This document shows positions 8,032-17,788 of a DNA stretch of 64,000 nt, one piece after another. The stretch's first letter is position 1; each line of letters starts with the position of its first letter. The stretch spans positions 84,528 to 148,527 of the forward strand of contig NZ_NNRJ01000052.1 of the NCBI RefSeq assembly GCF_002252445.1. The letters are read 5' to 3'. Under the pieces are notes generated by a model. It had not been told where the DNA came from, ran no database searches, and worked only from the letters and a program-made list of their open reading frames with translations. The position numbers were made by a program, and so were the translations under genes. The stretch comes from Brucella thiophenivorans (lineage in GTDB: Bacteria; Pseudomonadota; Alphaproteobacteria; Rhizobiales; Rhizobiaceae).

Positions 8032-9021
8032 ATGAACAGAACATCTAAATTTACCCGCCGCAGCGTTCTCGCAATGACTGCTGCACTCGGCGCAACCGCG
8101 TTATCCAGCAATGTATTCGCCGCCGATGAAAAGCTCAAAGTCGCCGGCATTCATGCTTCCCCTGTGGAAAACGCATGGAATTCACGCCTTCATGAAGCGC
8201 TGAAACAGGCCAATGACGAAGGCGTCATTGAATATGTTTTCTCGGAAGGCGTTTCAGCCAGCGACTATCCCCGCGCCATGCGCGAATATGCCGAACAGGG
8301 CATAAAACTGATCGTTGGCGAATCCTATGCTGTTGAGCGCGAAGCGCGTCAGGTGGCAGCAGATTATCCGCAGACGACTTTCATCATGGGTTCTTCCGGC
8401 AAGGAACAGGGCGATAATTTCGGCGTGTTTGGTACGTGGAATTTTGAAGCCGCATATCTTGCTGGCATGTTGGCAGGTGCAACAGGCAAATCCGGCACAT
8501 TCGGTTCGGTTGGCGCGGTTCCAATTCCGGAAGTAAACATGTTGATCAATGCGTTTCAGGATGGCGTGAAGGAAACCCGCCCCGATGCGAAGTTCAACGC
8601 TTCCTATATCGGCACATTCTTTGATCCGCCAAAGGCCCGCGAAGCTGGCCTAGCGCAGATTGATGCAGGCGCAGACATTCTGTTTGGTGAGCGCATCGGC
8701 ACGGCAGATGCTGCCAAAGAACGTGGCATCAAGGCAATCGGCTCACTGATTGATTACACGCCACGCTACCCGGATACGGTTTTCGCCAATGCGATGTGGT
8801 ATTTCCGCCCGATCCTCAATGCTGCCATTGCGGACGTTAAGGCAGGCAATCCAACCGGTAAGGATTACACGCCTTTCAGCCTGATGAAGGAAGGCGGCAA
8901 CGACATCGTTTACGTCAAAGGTGTTGCACCTGCTGAAGCCGAAGCCAAGATGGAAGCGCGCCGCGCCGAAATCAAGGCAGGCAACTTCAAGGTCGAGCCT
9001 AATCCGGCTGATCCGAAGTAA
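8032..9021 (+). CDS. BMP-family (PnrA-like) ABC transporter substrate-binding protein
   Basis: A 329-residue periplasmic binding protein of the basic-membrane-protein family, the group that includes nucleoside-binding PnrA and BmpA. The N-terminus has a twin-arginine-like TRRSVLAMTAALGATAL export signal with likely cleavage after NVFA, so export by Tat or Sec is expected; no lipobox cysteine is seen. The mature protein begins LKVAGIHASPVENAWN, the family's first strand, and contains GDNFGVFGTWNFEAAYLAGM, the second signature. A GAGGGG ribosome site precedes the ATG. It starts the 8032-14002 gene set with an amidase, one ATPase and two permeases. Known members carry nucleosides or purine-like ligands; the ligand here is unproven. 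Confidence 0.92.
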   Translation: MNRTSKFTRRSVLAMTAALGATALSSNVFAADEKLKVAGIHASPVENAWNSRLHEALKQANDEGVIEYVFSEGVSASDYPRAMREYAEQGIKLIVGESYAVEREARQVAADYPQTTFIMGSSGKEQGDNFGVFGTWNFEAAYLAGMLAGATGKSGTFGSVGAVPIPEVNMLINAFQDGVKETRPDAKFNASYIGTFFDPPKAREAGLAQIDAGADILFGERIGTADAAKERGIKAIGSLIDYTPRYPDTVFANAMWYFRPILNAAIADVKAGNPTGKDYTPFSLMKEGGNDIVYVKGVAPAEAEAKMEARRAEIKAGNFKVEPNPADPK

Positions 9022-9044
9022 CTAAACAGGCAGGACGGCATAGC

Positions 9045-10445
9045 ATGGCTCCCGATATGAAGCAGCAAGACGCAACAGCGCTCGCGCAAGCGATTGCAAA
9101 TGGCGCTTTATCTGCGAGAGAGGCCTTGGATTGTGCTATTGAAGCCGCAGAAAAATGGCGCCCGCTGGGCGCCATTGCATATGTTGATGCGGAACTTGGC
9201 CGTAAAAACGCTGCCGCTTTTGATAAAAAAGCTGCCTTCTCTGGTGTGCCATCGCTATTTAAAGATCTGGGCGGCCCTTGCGCTGGTCTTCCCATTCGTC
9301 TCGGCTCACGCGCCTGCGCCAATGCATCGACCGAGCGTGATTCAGAACTTGCCGCACGTCTGCGCAAAGCTGGTCTTAATTTCTTCGGCACGACAACTGT
9401 TCCCGAATTCGGCATGGCACTTGCAAGCGAGCCGATAGACGGCCCTCTCGCTCGCCATCCTTTTGATGAGACGCTTTCGCCTGCAGGTTCTTCCGGCGGA
9501 GCAGCGGCAGCGGTCGCGGCTGGGATTGTTTCGGTAGCGCACGCCACCGATGCAGGCGGATCAATTCGCGTTCCAGCCGCAGCCTGTGGCCTCATAGGCC
9601 TGAAACCCAGTCGCGGAGCCATGCCAGCGGGTCCATATTTCGGCAATTATCTCGCGGGCATTGCCAGTGAGTTTGCGCTTTGCCGTTCAATACGCGATGC
9701 AAAAACATTGCTGCCGCTGTTGGCCGGAAAAACAGAAAGCTTTTTGCCAGATGTCGCGCTGGTAACCTACACAAGCCCGAAAAGGTTACGTATCGGGATT
9801 ATTTCCAACGATCTTATCAATTATCCGGTGAGCACAGAGCGCTTGCAAATCGTGGCCGATGCAGCACGCTTTCTGGAAGCAAAGGGCCAAACAATTTGCG
9901 ACATCAATGCGCAAACACTCGCGCCGCTCGTTGATGCAAGTGCTGTAGCTTTTGACCGCATCATCTCGGCCAATCTGGCATCGGCTATTGATGCATTCTC
10001 CATTGATGAAGATAAGCTCGAAAGACTAACGCAAGCAGTGGCTTTACGTGGCCGCACGTTGACTGCCATCGAACTTTACGACGCCATGAATGGCGGTGTG
10101 GTGGTTGCGCACAAGCTCTGGCAGATTTTCCATGACATCGATGTGCTTATCACGCCGATGCTTTCAACTGCGCCACAGCCTCTTGGTTCCTATCCCGTGG
10201 ATCACGACGATGTGGACGCACATTGGTATAAGATGAATGCATTTTCCCCTTATGCCGCATTGGCCAATATTTCCGGTTTTCCGGCACTTTCCATGCCATT
10301 TGGCGAGGACGCAAACGGTATGCCAGTTGCCATTCAGTTGATTGCGCCCATGGGATCGGACAATCTTCTGTTGAACCTTGGCGAGCTGATGGAAGAGGAC
10401 TGTCGCTGGCAGCATAAATTTTGCGTTGCGGGGCTGAACACATGA
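9045..10445 (+). CDS. amidase (amidase-signature family)
   Basis: A 466-residue amidase-signature hydrolase that should hydrolyse a C-N amide bond. The Ser-cisSer-Lys triad can be placed as K73 (GVPSLFKDLGG), S149 (SPAGSSGG) and S173 (DAGGSIRVPAA), with the 24-residue Ser-Ser spacing typical of GatA and malonamidase. It starts 23 bases after the binding-protein gene, with AGGACGG upstream, and its TGA overlaps the ATG of the ATPase gene. It is thus translationally embedded in the transporter operon and probably works on the imported compound or its deamination product. Alternatives within the family are allophanate hydrolase (AtzF-like) and generic aliphatic amidases. It is not GatA, because gatB and gatC are absent here. 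Confidence 0.92.
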   Translation: MAPDMKQQDATALAQAIANGALSAREALDCAIEAAEKWRPLGAIAYVDAELGRKNAAAFDKKAAFSGVPSLFKDLGGPCAGLPIRLGSRACANASTERDSELAARLRKAGLNFFGTTTVPEFGMALASEPIDGPLARHPFDETLSPAGSSGGAAAAVAAGIVSVAHATDAGGSIRVPAAACGLIGLKPSRGAMPAGPYFGNYLAGIASEFALCRSIRDAKTLLPLLAGKTESFLPDVALVTYTSPKRLRIGIISNDLINYPVSTERLQIVADAARFLEAKGQTICDINAQTLAPLVDASAVAFDRIISANLASAIDAFSIDEDKLERLTQAVALRGRTLTAIELYDAMNGGVVVAHKLWQIFHDIDVLITPMLSTAPQPLGSYPVDHDDVDAHWYKMNAFSPYAALANISGFPALSMPFGEDANGMPVAIQLIAPMGSDNLLLNLGELMEEDCRWQHKFCVAGLNT

Positions 10446-11953
10446 CCACCACAGTTCTTGAACTGCAAAACATCACCAAGCGGTTCGGCGCGTTAACCGC
10501 CAATGACGATATTTCGCTCAAACTTGAGCGCGGCGAAATACTCGCTTTCCTGGGCGAAAATGGTGCAGGCAAGACCACACTGATGAATATCCTGTTCGGC
10601 CATTATGTTCCGGATGAAGGCCGCGTATTCGTCAAAGGCGCTGAAATCCCGCAAGGCAAACCGCGTACCGCCATTGATGCAGGCGTTGGCATGGTGCATC
10701 AGCATTTTACGCTTGCCCCCAACCTCACGGTTCTGGAAAACATCATCACTGGCACCGAAAGCCTCTGGAAATTAAAGTCGGATCGCAGTGCCGCCCGGGC
10801 AAAAATCGCGCAGACCGCTAAGCGTTTTGGCTTGCAGGTCGATCCCGACGCGCGGCTTGGCGATCTTTCGGTCGGCGAACAGCAGCGTGTCGAAATCCTC
10901 AAAGCTCTTTATAACGACGCCGACATTCTGATCCTCGATGAGCCAACCGCGGTTCTGACCACACAGGAAGCGGAAGGCCTGTTTGCGACGCTCAAAGAAA
11001 TGGCGCGTCAGGGCTTGTCGCTGATTTTCATTTCGCACAAATTGCATGAAGTCATGTCGGCTGCCGACCGTGTCGTGGTTTTGCGTGGCGGCAAACTGGT
11101 TGCAGAACGCAAAGCTTCCGAAACATCCAAGGAAGAGCTTGCGGAACTAATGGTCGGTCGCCGTGTTTCGCGCCCGTCTCGTGCGAAAGCTAGCCCTGGC
11201 GAGACTTTGCTTGAAGCCAAAAATGTGAGCGTTATCGAAGACCGTACAACACGTCTGTCAAAGCTTAACTTTCACCTTCGCGCAGGCGAAACACTCGGCA
11301 TTATCGGTGTTTCGGGCAATGGACAGGCCGCACTTGGAAGGCTTGTTTCGGGCCTGAGCCAACCCGCCAAAGGCTCGCTTTTCAAGTTCGGACAGCAGGT
11401 CACAAAGTTTGACCCGCGCAGTTTCGTTTCCGAAGGCGTTGGCCGCATCCCGGAAGACCGGAATGCAGAAGGCGCAATCGGCGATCTCACACTTTGGGAA
11501 AATGCTGTTCTTGAGCGTGTGCGCGATCCGCAATTCTCCAATGGTCTGCTAGTCAATCGTCAGGCCGCGCGCGCGTTCACCAACCGCATCATCAAGGAAT
11601 TCGATGTGCGCGGGGGTACGCCAGACAGCCGAATTCGCCTGCTTTCGGGTGGCAATATGCAGAAGCTTATTCTTGGCCGCAATCTTGAAACGGCACCGCG
11701 CATTCTGATTGCGGCGCAGCCGACACGCGGCCTTGATGAAGGTGCGGTTGCAGCCATTCATACCCGCATTCTGGAAGCCCGCGCCAAGGGTGCGGCGGTG
11801 CTGCTCATCTCAGAAGATCTGGATGAAATCCTCGGCCTTGCCGACCGCGTGCAGGCAATCGTCAAGGGCAAGCTGTCACCACCGATTGAGGCAGAAGAGG
11901 CCGATGCGCAACGACTGGGCCTGATGATGGCCGGCGAGTGGGGCAGAGCATGA
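10442..11953 (+). CDS. BMP-type ABC transporter, double ATP-binding protein
   Basis: A 503-residue fusion of two ABC nucleotide-binding domains, the architecture of nucleoside and CUT2-type importers. The first half has Walker A GENGAGKTT, signature LSVGEQQRVEI and Walker B ILILDEP. The second half has a degenerate Walker A (GVSGNGQ) with signature LSGGNMQKLIL, as usual in this family. The start at 10442 (MTTTVLEL) is chosen over 10421 because its ATG overlaps the amidase stop as ATGA. The last residues and the TGA at 11951-11953 lie inside a palindromic repeat, so the C-terminus may have been reset by that insertion. It should energise the two permeases that follow. Confidence 0.94.
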   Translation: MTTTVLELQNITKRFGALTANDDISLKLERGEILAFLGENGAGKTTLMNILFGHYVPDEGRVFVKGAEIPQGKPRTAIDAGVGMVHQHFTLAPNLTVLENIITGTESLWKLKSDRSAARAKIAQTAKRFGLQVDPDARLGDLSVGEQQRVEILKALYNDADILILDEPTAVLTTQEAEGLFATLKEMARQGLSLIFISHKLHEVMSAADRVVVLRGGKLVAERKASETSKEELAELMVGRRVSRPSRAKASPGETLLEAKNVSVIEDRTTRLSKLNFHLRAGETLGIIGVSGNGQAALGRLVSGLSQPAKGSLFKFGQQVTKFDPRSFVSEGVGRIPEDRNAEGAIGDLTLWENAVLERVRDPQFSNGLLVNRQAARAFTNRIIKEFDVRGGTPDSRIRLLSGGNMQKLILGRNLETAPRILIAAQPTRGLDEGAVAAIHTRILEARAKGAAVLLISEDLDEILGLADRVQAIVKGKLSPPIEAEEADAQRLGLMMAGEWGRA

Positions 11954-11994
11954 TCCCGAAAAGTGTGAAGCGGTTTTCGGATAAGATCATGCTC
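11946..11994. repeat. RIME/REP-like palindromic repeat overlapping a gene end
   Basis: A near-perfect palindrome: GAGCATGATCCCGAAAA on the left and TTTTCGGATAAGATCATGCTC on the right, around GTGTGAAGCGG. It belongs to the same family as 7928-7972. It contains the stop codon of the ATPase gene (11951-11953) and sits between that gene and the first permease, inside the operon. A hairpin here could stabilise the upstream message or lower expression of the permeases. Confidence 0.85.
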
Positions 11995-12017
11995 AAACAA
12001 AAGGAAGGGCTGAACTG

Positions 12018-13061
12018 ATGCGTATTGAACGACGCGAAACACGGCCCATGCTTCTGGTAGCAACTGCACCCATCATCGCCGTCTTTGCAGCCTTTGTATT
12101 GGCCGGACTGCTGATTGCGAGTGCCGGAGCGCCAGTGTTTGAGGCTTTCCGCCAGATCGCCATTGGTGCCTTTGGCAACAAGCTCTCCATCACGGAAACG
12201 CTGACCCGCGCAACGCCCTTGATGCTAACGGGCCTAGCCGCCGCCGTCGCCTTCCGTTCCAAGCTCTGGAACATTGGCGCAGAAGGTCAGTTCTATATGG
12301 GTGCGCTTGCAGTGGTGGCCTTTGGCACGCAGTTGCAACTTCCGGCAGCTTTGCTGATCCCGCTGCTACTGATCGTTGGTGCGATTGCTGGCATGATCTT
12401 TCTGCTAATCCCGCTTGGGCTTCGTCTGCGTTTTGGCGTTGATGAAGTTGTGACCACCCTGCTGCTCAATTTCGTAGCCGTGCTGTTCGTCTCAATGATG
12501 ATCGAAGGTCCGATGAAAGACCCGATGGCCTTTGGCTGGCCGCAGTCAGAACCTGTACCCGATGCCGCCGTTCTGCCGAAAATCATGTCCGGCATGCGTC
12601 TACATATAGGCATTCTGATTGCCATCGCATTAGCGCTTATCATCGCCTATGTGCAAAAACGCACCGTATTCGGCCTTGAAACCAAAGCCGCCGGTCTTAA
12701 CCCGCAAGCGGCACGTTTTGCAGGTGTTCCGCTTGGAAAAACGCTTGTGAAGGTTGCCTGTATTTCGGGTGGTCTCGCAGGCCTTGCCGGTGCAATTCAG
12801 GTCATGGGCGTCAAAGGCTATGTCACGACCGATCTGTCGCCGGGATTTGGTTATTCCGGCATAATCGTTGCTATGCTCGCCAATCTAAATCCGATTGGCG
12901 CAATCTTTTCAGCACTGTTTGCTGCCGCCATGTTTGTGGGCGCTGACGGTATGAGCCGCGCGATTGGCATTCCAAGCTTCATCGCTGATGTGACTGTGGC
13001 GCTCTCACTGCTGACCATGCTGGTTGCCCTCTTTTTCACCCAATACAGGATCGCCCGATGA
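12018..13061 (+). CDS. BMP-type ABC transporter permease 1
   Basis: A 347-residue inner-membrane permease of the BPD_transp_2 type with about nine or ten hydrophobic spans. The central segment G-L-A-A-A-V-A-F-R-S-K-L-W-N-I-G-A-E-G-Q is the hallmark of permeases that pair with PnrA/BMP-binding proteins. GLNPQAARFAGV, near residue 230, is the cytoplasmic coupling loop that meets the ATPase. A ribosome site AAGGAAGGGC lies just before the ATG. The gene overlaps the second permease by four bases (ATGA), so the two are translated together as a heterodimeric channel. It is separated from the ATPase gene by 64 bases holding the palindromic repeat. Confidence 0.92.
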   Translation: MRIERRETRPMLLVATAPIIAVFAAFVLAGLLIASAGAPVFEAFRQIAIGAFGNKLSITETLTRATPLMLTGLAAAVAFRSKLWNIGAEGQFYMGALAVVAFGTQLQLPAALLIPLLLIVGAIAGMIFLLIPLGLRLRFGVDEVVTTLLLNFVAVLFVSMMIEGPMKDPMAFGWPQSEPVPDAAVLPKIMSGMRLHIGILIAIALALIIAYVQKRTVFGLETKAAGLNPQAARFAGVPLGKTLVKVACISGGLAGLAGAIQVMGVKGYVTTDLSPGFGYSGIIVAMLANLNPIGAIFSALFAAAMFVGADGMSRAIGIPSFIADVTVALSLLTMLVALFFTQYRIAR

Positions 13062-14002
13062 ACGAGTTGATGGATATCCTGCTTTCCGCTGGCCTCTGGG
13101 TTTCAGTGCTTCGCATTGCAACACCGCTGATTTTCGGCACACTTGGCGCGCTTTATTGCGAACGCGCAGGCGTTCTCAATCTTGGCATCGAAGGCATTAT
13201 GACCTTCGGCGCAATGATTGGCTGGCTGACCGTCTTCAATGGCGCTGACCTTTGGGTGGGCGTGCTTGCAGCGGCTGCATCGGGCGCTTTGTTCGGTCTG
13301 CTTCACGCAGCGCTCACCGTGCCGCTCGGCTTGTCACAGCATGTGGTCGGTCTTGGTATTACGCTGTTTGCATCGAGCCTCAGCTACTTCCTGTTCCGCC
13401 TGCTGGTGCCGCTATCATCGACCCCGCCAACAATCACACCGTTTCAGCCGCTCAATCCATCATGGCTCACTGACATTCCATTTTTGGGACAGGTTCTCGG
13501 TACACAAACCGCACTCACATGGATCGCCATTCCGCTGGCGCTGCTGCTTGCTTATATCTTGTTTCGAACGCCTATCGGCCTAGCCATCCGCATGACCGGC
13601 GAAAACCCGCATGCAGCAGAAGCACAAGGCATCAATCCAATCCGCGTGCGTATTTTCACCATCATGTTCGGCAGTGCATTGATGGCTGTTGGTGGTTCGT
13701 TTCTAACGCTCTCAGCGTTCAACTCATTCTTCCCAACTATGATGCAAGGACGCGGCTGGGTCTGTATCGCGCTTGTCGTTTTTGCGTCGTGGAAACCCGC
13801 GCGTGCGCTGCTTGGTGCGCTGCTATTCGCACTCTTTGATGCATTCCAGCTGCGCTTGCAGACCGTTTACGGTAAGCTCGTGCCTTATCAGCTTTTCCTG
13901 ATGATCCCATATATCATGTCGATTGTAGCACTGATCGTCATGGCGCGCCGCGCGCGCGTTCCGCAAGCATTGATGCAACCTTACCGTCGCGGCGAGAGAT
14001 AA
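13058..14002 (+). CDS. BMP-type ABC transporter permease 2
   Basis: A 314-residue partner permease of the same BPD_transp_2 family. FGTLGALYCERAGVLNLGIEGIMTFGA, near residues 27-53, is the diagnostic family segment (R-A-G-V-x-N-L-G-I-E-G). The coupling loop AIRMTGENPHAAEAQGI lies near residue 175. About eight hydrophobic spans are visible. It is the last gene of the 8032-14002 set and is followed at once by a strong bidirectional hairpin terminator. With permease 1 it forms the translocation channel for the compound captured by the BMP-type binding protein. Confidence 0.93.
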   Translation: MNELMDILLSAGLWVSVLRIATPLIFGTLGALYCERAGVLNLGIEGIMTFGAMIGWLTVFNGADLWVGVLAAAASGALFGLLHAALTVPLGLSQHVVGLGITLFASSLSYFLFRLLVPLSSTPPTITPFQPLNPSWLTDIPFLGQVLGTQTALTWIAIPLALLLAYILFRTPIGLAIRMTGENPHAAEAQGINPIRVRIFTIMFGSALMAVGGSFLTLSAFNSFFPTMMQGRGWVCIALVVFASWKPARALLGALLFALFDAFQLRLQTVYGKLVPYQLFLMIPYIMSIVALIVMARRARVPQALMQPYRRGER

Positions 14003-14025
14003 ATAATCATCAATCTGACAAAATG

Positions 14026-14053
14026 AAAACGGCGCCCTTCGGCGCCGTTTTTT
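14026..14053. terminator. bidirectional rho-independent terminator
   Basis: The hairpin AAAACGGCGCC-CTTC-GGCGCCGTTTT (14026-14051) has an 11-base stem, a tetraloop and a T-run on the plus side, with an A-run on the left that becomes a T-run on the minus strand. It lies between the convergent permease (ends 14002) and typA (ends 14069) and should stop both transcripts. Confidence 0.9.
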
Positions 14054-14068
14054 GTTCAACCAGAGAAA

Positions 14069-15895
14069 TCAAGCAGCGCTTGATTTGCCGCTCTTTTCAA
14101 AGCGCTTGCGCTCATTTGGATCGAGATAGAGCTTGCGCAGACGGATCGACTTTGGCGTTACTTCAACCAGTTCGTCATCCTGAATCCACGACAAAGCGCG
14201 TTCCAGCGTCATGCGGATCGGCGGCGTCAGCTTCACGGCTTCATCCTTGCCCGACGCGCGAACGTTGGTGAGCTTCTTGCCCTTCAACACGTTCACCTCC
14301 AGATCGTTGTCGCGCGAGTGAATGCCGATAAGCATACCCTGATAAACCTTGACGCCTGCGTCAATGATCATCGGACCACGATCTTCAAGGTTGAACAGTG
14401 CATAAGCAACAGCTTCGCCCTGATCGTTAGAAATCAGAACACCATTGTTACGACCAGCGATTTCGCCCTTATATGGCTGATAATCGTGGAACAGACGGTT
14501 CATGATCGCCGTGCCGCGTGTATCGGTCAGAAGTTCCGACTGATAGCCAATAAGACCACGGGTCGGTGCGTAGAAAACCATGCGAACGCGATTGCCGCCC
14601 GAAGGACGCAGTTCGACCATTTCGGCCTTACGTTCGGACATTTTCTGAACAACGGTGCCGGAATATTCTTCATCGACGTCGATGACGACTTCTTCCACAG
14701 GCTCAAGCATTTCGCCGTTGTCGCCTTCTTTCATGACAACGCGCGGACGCGAAACGCCAAGTTCAAAGCCTTCACGACGCATGTTTTCGATCAGAACAGC
14801 AAGCTGCAATTCGCCGCGACCAGAAACGAAGAAAGAGTCTTTTTCGCTCGATTCTTCGATCTTCAGAGCAACATTGCCTTCCGCTTCCTTCATGAGACGG
14901 TCACGAATAACGCGGCTCGTTACCTTGTCACCTTCGGTGCCGGCATAAGGGCTGTCATTGACGATGAAGGACATAGTTACGGTTGGCGGATCAATTGGCT
15001 GCGCTTCAAGCGGAATACTTACCGATGTATCGCAGAATGTGTCAGCAACTGTACCCTTGGAAAGACCCGCGATTGCAACAATGTCGCCTGCATGGGCTTC
15101 ATCAATTGCCTGACGCTCAATACCGCGGAATGCAAGTATCTTGGAAATACGGCCGGTTTCGAGAAGCTTGCCATCCTGGCTCAGTACCTTCACAGGCTGG
15201 TTCGACTTAACCGAACCGGAATGTATACGACCAGTGATAATGCGACCGAGGAAAGGATCAGCTTCAAGGATCGTACCGATCATGCTGAATGGACCTTCCG
15301 CCACCTTTGGCGCAGGTACGTGCTTGAGCACCAGATCGAACAGCGGTGCCAGACCTTCGTCCTGCGGGCCCTCTGGATTCAGCGCCATCCAGCCATTACG
15401 GCCTGAACCGTAAAGAATCGGGAATTCAAGCTGCTCATCTGTCGCATCGAGATTTGCGAAGAGGTCGAATACTTCATTGATGACTTCTTCATGACGACCA
15501 TCTGGACGATCAATCTTGTTGATCGCAACGATTGGACGCAGACCCACTTTGAGCGCCTTGCCGACAACAAATTTCGTCTGTGGCATCGGACCTTCAGCTG
15601 CGTCAACAAGCACGATAGCGCCATCAACCATCGAAAGAATACGCTCAACTTCGCCACCGAAATCGGCGTGGCCGGGTGTGTCGACGATGTTGATGCGCGT
15701 GTTTTTCCAAACGACCGAAGTCGCCTTGGCGAGAATGGTGATCCCGCGTTCCTTTTCGATGTCGTTGGAGTCCATCATGCGTTCTGCAACGCGCTGATTG
15801 TCGCGGAACGAGCCGGACTGTTTCAACAATTCATCGACCAGTGTGGTTTTGCCATGATCGACGTGTGCGATAATAGCGATATTACGCAATTCCAT
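14069..15895 (-). CDS. typA: ribosome-associated GTPase TypA/BipA
   Basis: A 608-residue translational GTPase. The G domain shows [10 protein letters not shown] (residues 10-19, G1), RGITI (G2 region), DTPGHADF (G3) and NKIDR (G4). The EF-G-like domains III and V follow, with [18 protein letters not shown] (about 360) and the TypA-specific C-terminal domain ending in basic residues. The length matches the usual 600-610. TypA binds the 70S ribosome and supports large-subunit assembly and stress or cold adaptation. The gene is monocistronic on the minus strand, bounded by terminators on both sides. Confidence 0.97.
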   Translation of the reverse strand: MELRNIAIIAHVDHGKTTLVDELLKQSGSFRDNQRVAERMMDSNDIEKERGITILAKATSVVWKNTRINIVDTPGHADFGGEVERILSMVDGAIVLVDAAEGPMPQTKFVVGKALKVGLRPIVAINKIDRPDGRHEEVINEVFDLFANLDATDEQLEFPILYGSGRNGWMALNPEGPQDEGLAPLFDLVLKHVPAPKVAEGPFSMIGTILEADPFLGRIITGRIHSGSVKSNQPVKVLSQDGKLLETGRISKILAFRGIERQAIDEAHAGDIVAIAGLSKGTVADTFCDTSVSIPLEAQPIDPPTVTMSFIVNDSPYAGTEGDKVTSRVIRDRLMKEAEGNVALKIEESSEKDSFFVSGRGELQLAVLIENMRREGFELGVSRPRVVMKEGDNGEMLEPVEEVVIDVDEEYSGTVVQKMSERKAEMVELRPSGGNRVRMVFYAPTRGLIGYQSELLTDTRGTAIMNRLFHDYQPYKGEIAGRNNGVLISNDQGEAVAYALFNLEDRGPMIIDAGVKVYQGMLIGIHSRDNDLEVNVLKGKKLTNVRASGKDEAVKLTPPIRMTLERALSWIQDDELVEVTPKSIRLRKLYLDPNERKRFEKSGKSSAA

Positions 15896-15987
15896 ATGGA
15901 GATCACTTCTCTACGAGTTGGGAGCCGCGCCAGCATTGGTTGCGCGGAAAATCAATGGGGCGCTCATACAGGTTTTTTTGCGTTTTA

Positions 15988-16013
15988 GAAAGGGGCAGCA
16001 CGAAACTGCCCCT
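15988..16013 (-). terminator. rho-independent terminator after mgtE
   Basis: AGGGGCAG (15991-15998) pairs with CTGCCCCT (16006-16013) around CACGAAA. Read on the minus strand the stem is followed by TTTCT. It lies 70 bases past the stop of the magnesium transporter gene and upstream of typA. Confidence 0.75.
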
Positions 16014-16082
16014 TAATTAACCCGAAAAGCCCGGATTTAGGTGTTTATTTACAGGCCGATTGTGACAGTTTTGCCGTGTTTT

Positions 16083-17465
16083 CTACAGCAAAGTTCCTGA
16101 GAGGATCACCAATGCAACACTGAAATAGATCACAAGGCCTGTCACATCGACCAGCGTGGCAACGAAAGGTGCCGACGCACTGGCTGGATCAAAACCCAGC
16201 CTGCGCAGAATAAATGGCAGCATAGACCCCGTCACAGAACCAAAAGTCACGATACAGACAAGCGCCATACCAACGGTTGCTGCAACCAGCATCCAGTGTT
16301 CACCATAATCGTAGATACCGAGATTTTGCCAGATCGCAATACGCACGACACCGATGAAACCAAGGAATGCGCCGAGTGCCAAACCAGTTGGTAATTCACG
16401 AATTGCGACACGCCACCAATCTTTGAGACTAAGTTCCTGCAATGCAAGCGCACGGATGATCAGTGATGTGGCCTGTGAACCGGAATTACCACCCGATGAC
16501 ATAATCAGCGGAATAAACAGCGTCAGCACGAGTGCTTTTTCCAGCTCGACTTCAAAATGCTGCATCGCACTTGCGGTGAGCATTTCGCCAAGGAAAAGAA
16601 TCCCCAGCCAGCCACCGCGCTTCTTGAGCATTTCGCCAAAGCCGATGCGCATATAAGGCTTATCGAGTGCTTCCATACCGCCGAAACGGTAAGCGTCTTC
16701 ACTCGCATCCTCAGTCATCGCATCGAGCACATCGTCAACAGTCACGATACCAATAATATGGCGGCTGTCATCAACGACAGGCACTGCCAGAAGGTCGTGC
16801 TTGCGGAAAAGGCGCGCAACGTCTTCACGATTGGCAAGCGGAGAAATGGTGATCGGGTCATCATCACGCGCAAGCGAAAGGATCGGCTCGTCCAGCTCAC
16901 GAATGATCAGACGACGCAGGCTGACTACGCCCAGAAGAACGCGGGTTTGCGGATCAACCACATAGATGGCGTAGACGGTCTCACGCGTACGCTCGACCTG
17001 ACGAATGTGGTCCAGCGTTTGTCCAACATTCCAGTTGGATGGCACGGTGATGAACTCAATCGTCATCAGACTACCAGCCGTATTCGGCGGATAGCCCATG
17101 AGCTTTTTTAACGCAGCCTTGGTTTCAGGCGCAAGAATGGGGAACAGACGTGCACGATCTGCGTCTTCCATATCCTGAAAAACGTCGGTGGCACGGTCAG
17201 CGGACATGCCATCAAGCAGGAAGCTTGCGATATTTGGCGGCAAGGTTGCCAGAATTTCGGTGGCCCGTTCCAGCTCAGGCTGGTCGAGCAAACGGATAGC
17301 ATCGTCGTGCGATAGCTGTGCAATAACTGCGATTGCGTCATCTGCATCGAGTTCATTGACAATTTCGACTGCGTCACCGGTACGAATATCGGCGATGCGG
17401 CTGGCAATTGCAGCAGCAGGAAGGTCGGCAACATTGAGAACTTCGGTGAAGTTGTTGTCGGTCAT
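16083..17465 (-). CDS. mgtE: magnesium transporter MgtE
   Basis: A 460-residue Mg2+ channel/transporter. The soluble N domain of helical repeats spans residues 1-130 (LSHDDAIRLLDQ, LPPNIASFLLDGM). A pair of CBS domains lies at about 140-265, with TVPSNWNVGQTLDHIR and VVDDSRHIIGIVTVDDVLDAM. A five-helix membrane domain follows, with the pore signature PLIMSSGGNSGSQATSLIIRA at about 335-355. The start at 17465 (MTDNNFTEV) has an AGAAAGGCA ribosome site; the open frame extends 15 codons further upstream. Cytosolic Mg2+ bound between the N and CBS domains closes the channel, so regulation is mostly post-translational. Confidence 0.95.
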   Translation of the reverse strand: MTDNNFTEVLNVADLPAAAIASRIADIRTGDAVEIVNELDADDAIAVIAQLSHDDAIRLLDQPELERATEILATLPPNIASFLLDGMSADRATDVFQDMEDADRARLFPILAPETKAALKKLMGYPPNTAGSLMTIEFITVPSNWNVGQTLDHIRQVERTRETVYAIYVVDPQTRVLLGVVSLRRLIIRELDEPILSLARDDDPITISPLANREDVARLFRKHDLLAVPVVDDSRHIIGIVTVDDVLDAMTEDASEDAYRFGGMEALDKPYMRIGFGEMLKKRGGWLGILFLGEMLTASAMQHFEVELEKALVLTLFIPLIMSSGGNSGSQATSLIIRALALQELSLKDWWRVAIRELPTGLALGAFLGFIGVVRIAIWQNLGIYDYGEHWMLVAATVGMALVCIVTFGSVTGSMLPFILRRLGFDPASASAPFVATLVDVTGLVIYFSVALVILSGTLL

Positions 17466-17788
17466 AGGCTTGCCTTTCTGTCGATCCGCCGTCAGAGGCA
17501 GATCGTGCAAGCCGACCGAAAGCGATCAGATCACGAACTGCCTTGACGGCTGAAACAATCGACTGTGACTGTCGCTTGGCATGAGAGAATAAAACTCCGG
17601 TTGAAATGCAGCCAAAGAGAATGCGGCTGCGAGGCTCATTTGCGCCGCGTCAGCGTCAAAGTCAACCCCCGCACCGCGTTCATGACGGCTTTTTCATATT
17701 CCTCTTAAAGCTGCCAATTGCTCTTGCCCTGCCATCATTGAAATCCTAAGTCTGATACATAGCGAATTCATTTAGCGAGAGTTTTCCG
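17466..17788. other. divergent intergenic region mgtE / M3 peptidase
   Basis: 323 bases holding the promoters of mgtE (minus) and the M3 peptidase gene (plus). Part near 17640-17700 is GC-rich without a clear hairpin. I saw no convincing Mg2+ riboswitch, but a covariance-model search would be needed to exclude one. A short segment TTAGCGAGAGTTTTCCG precedes the peptidase ATG. Confidence 0.4.

Noticed and set aside
14318..15406. A 362-codon open frame antisense to typA
   Set aside because: TypA on the minus strand is unambiguous and full length; the antisense translation is low-complexity-like and unrecognisable.
17466..17788. Possible Mg2+-sensing riboswitch upstream of mgtE
   Set aside because: The leader is long enough but I could not trace the paired elements of a known M-box or ykoK structure.
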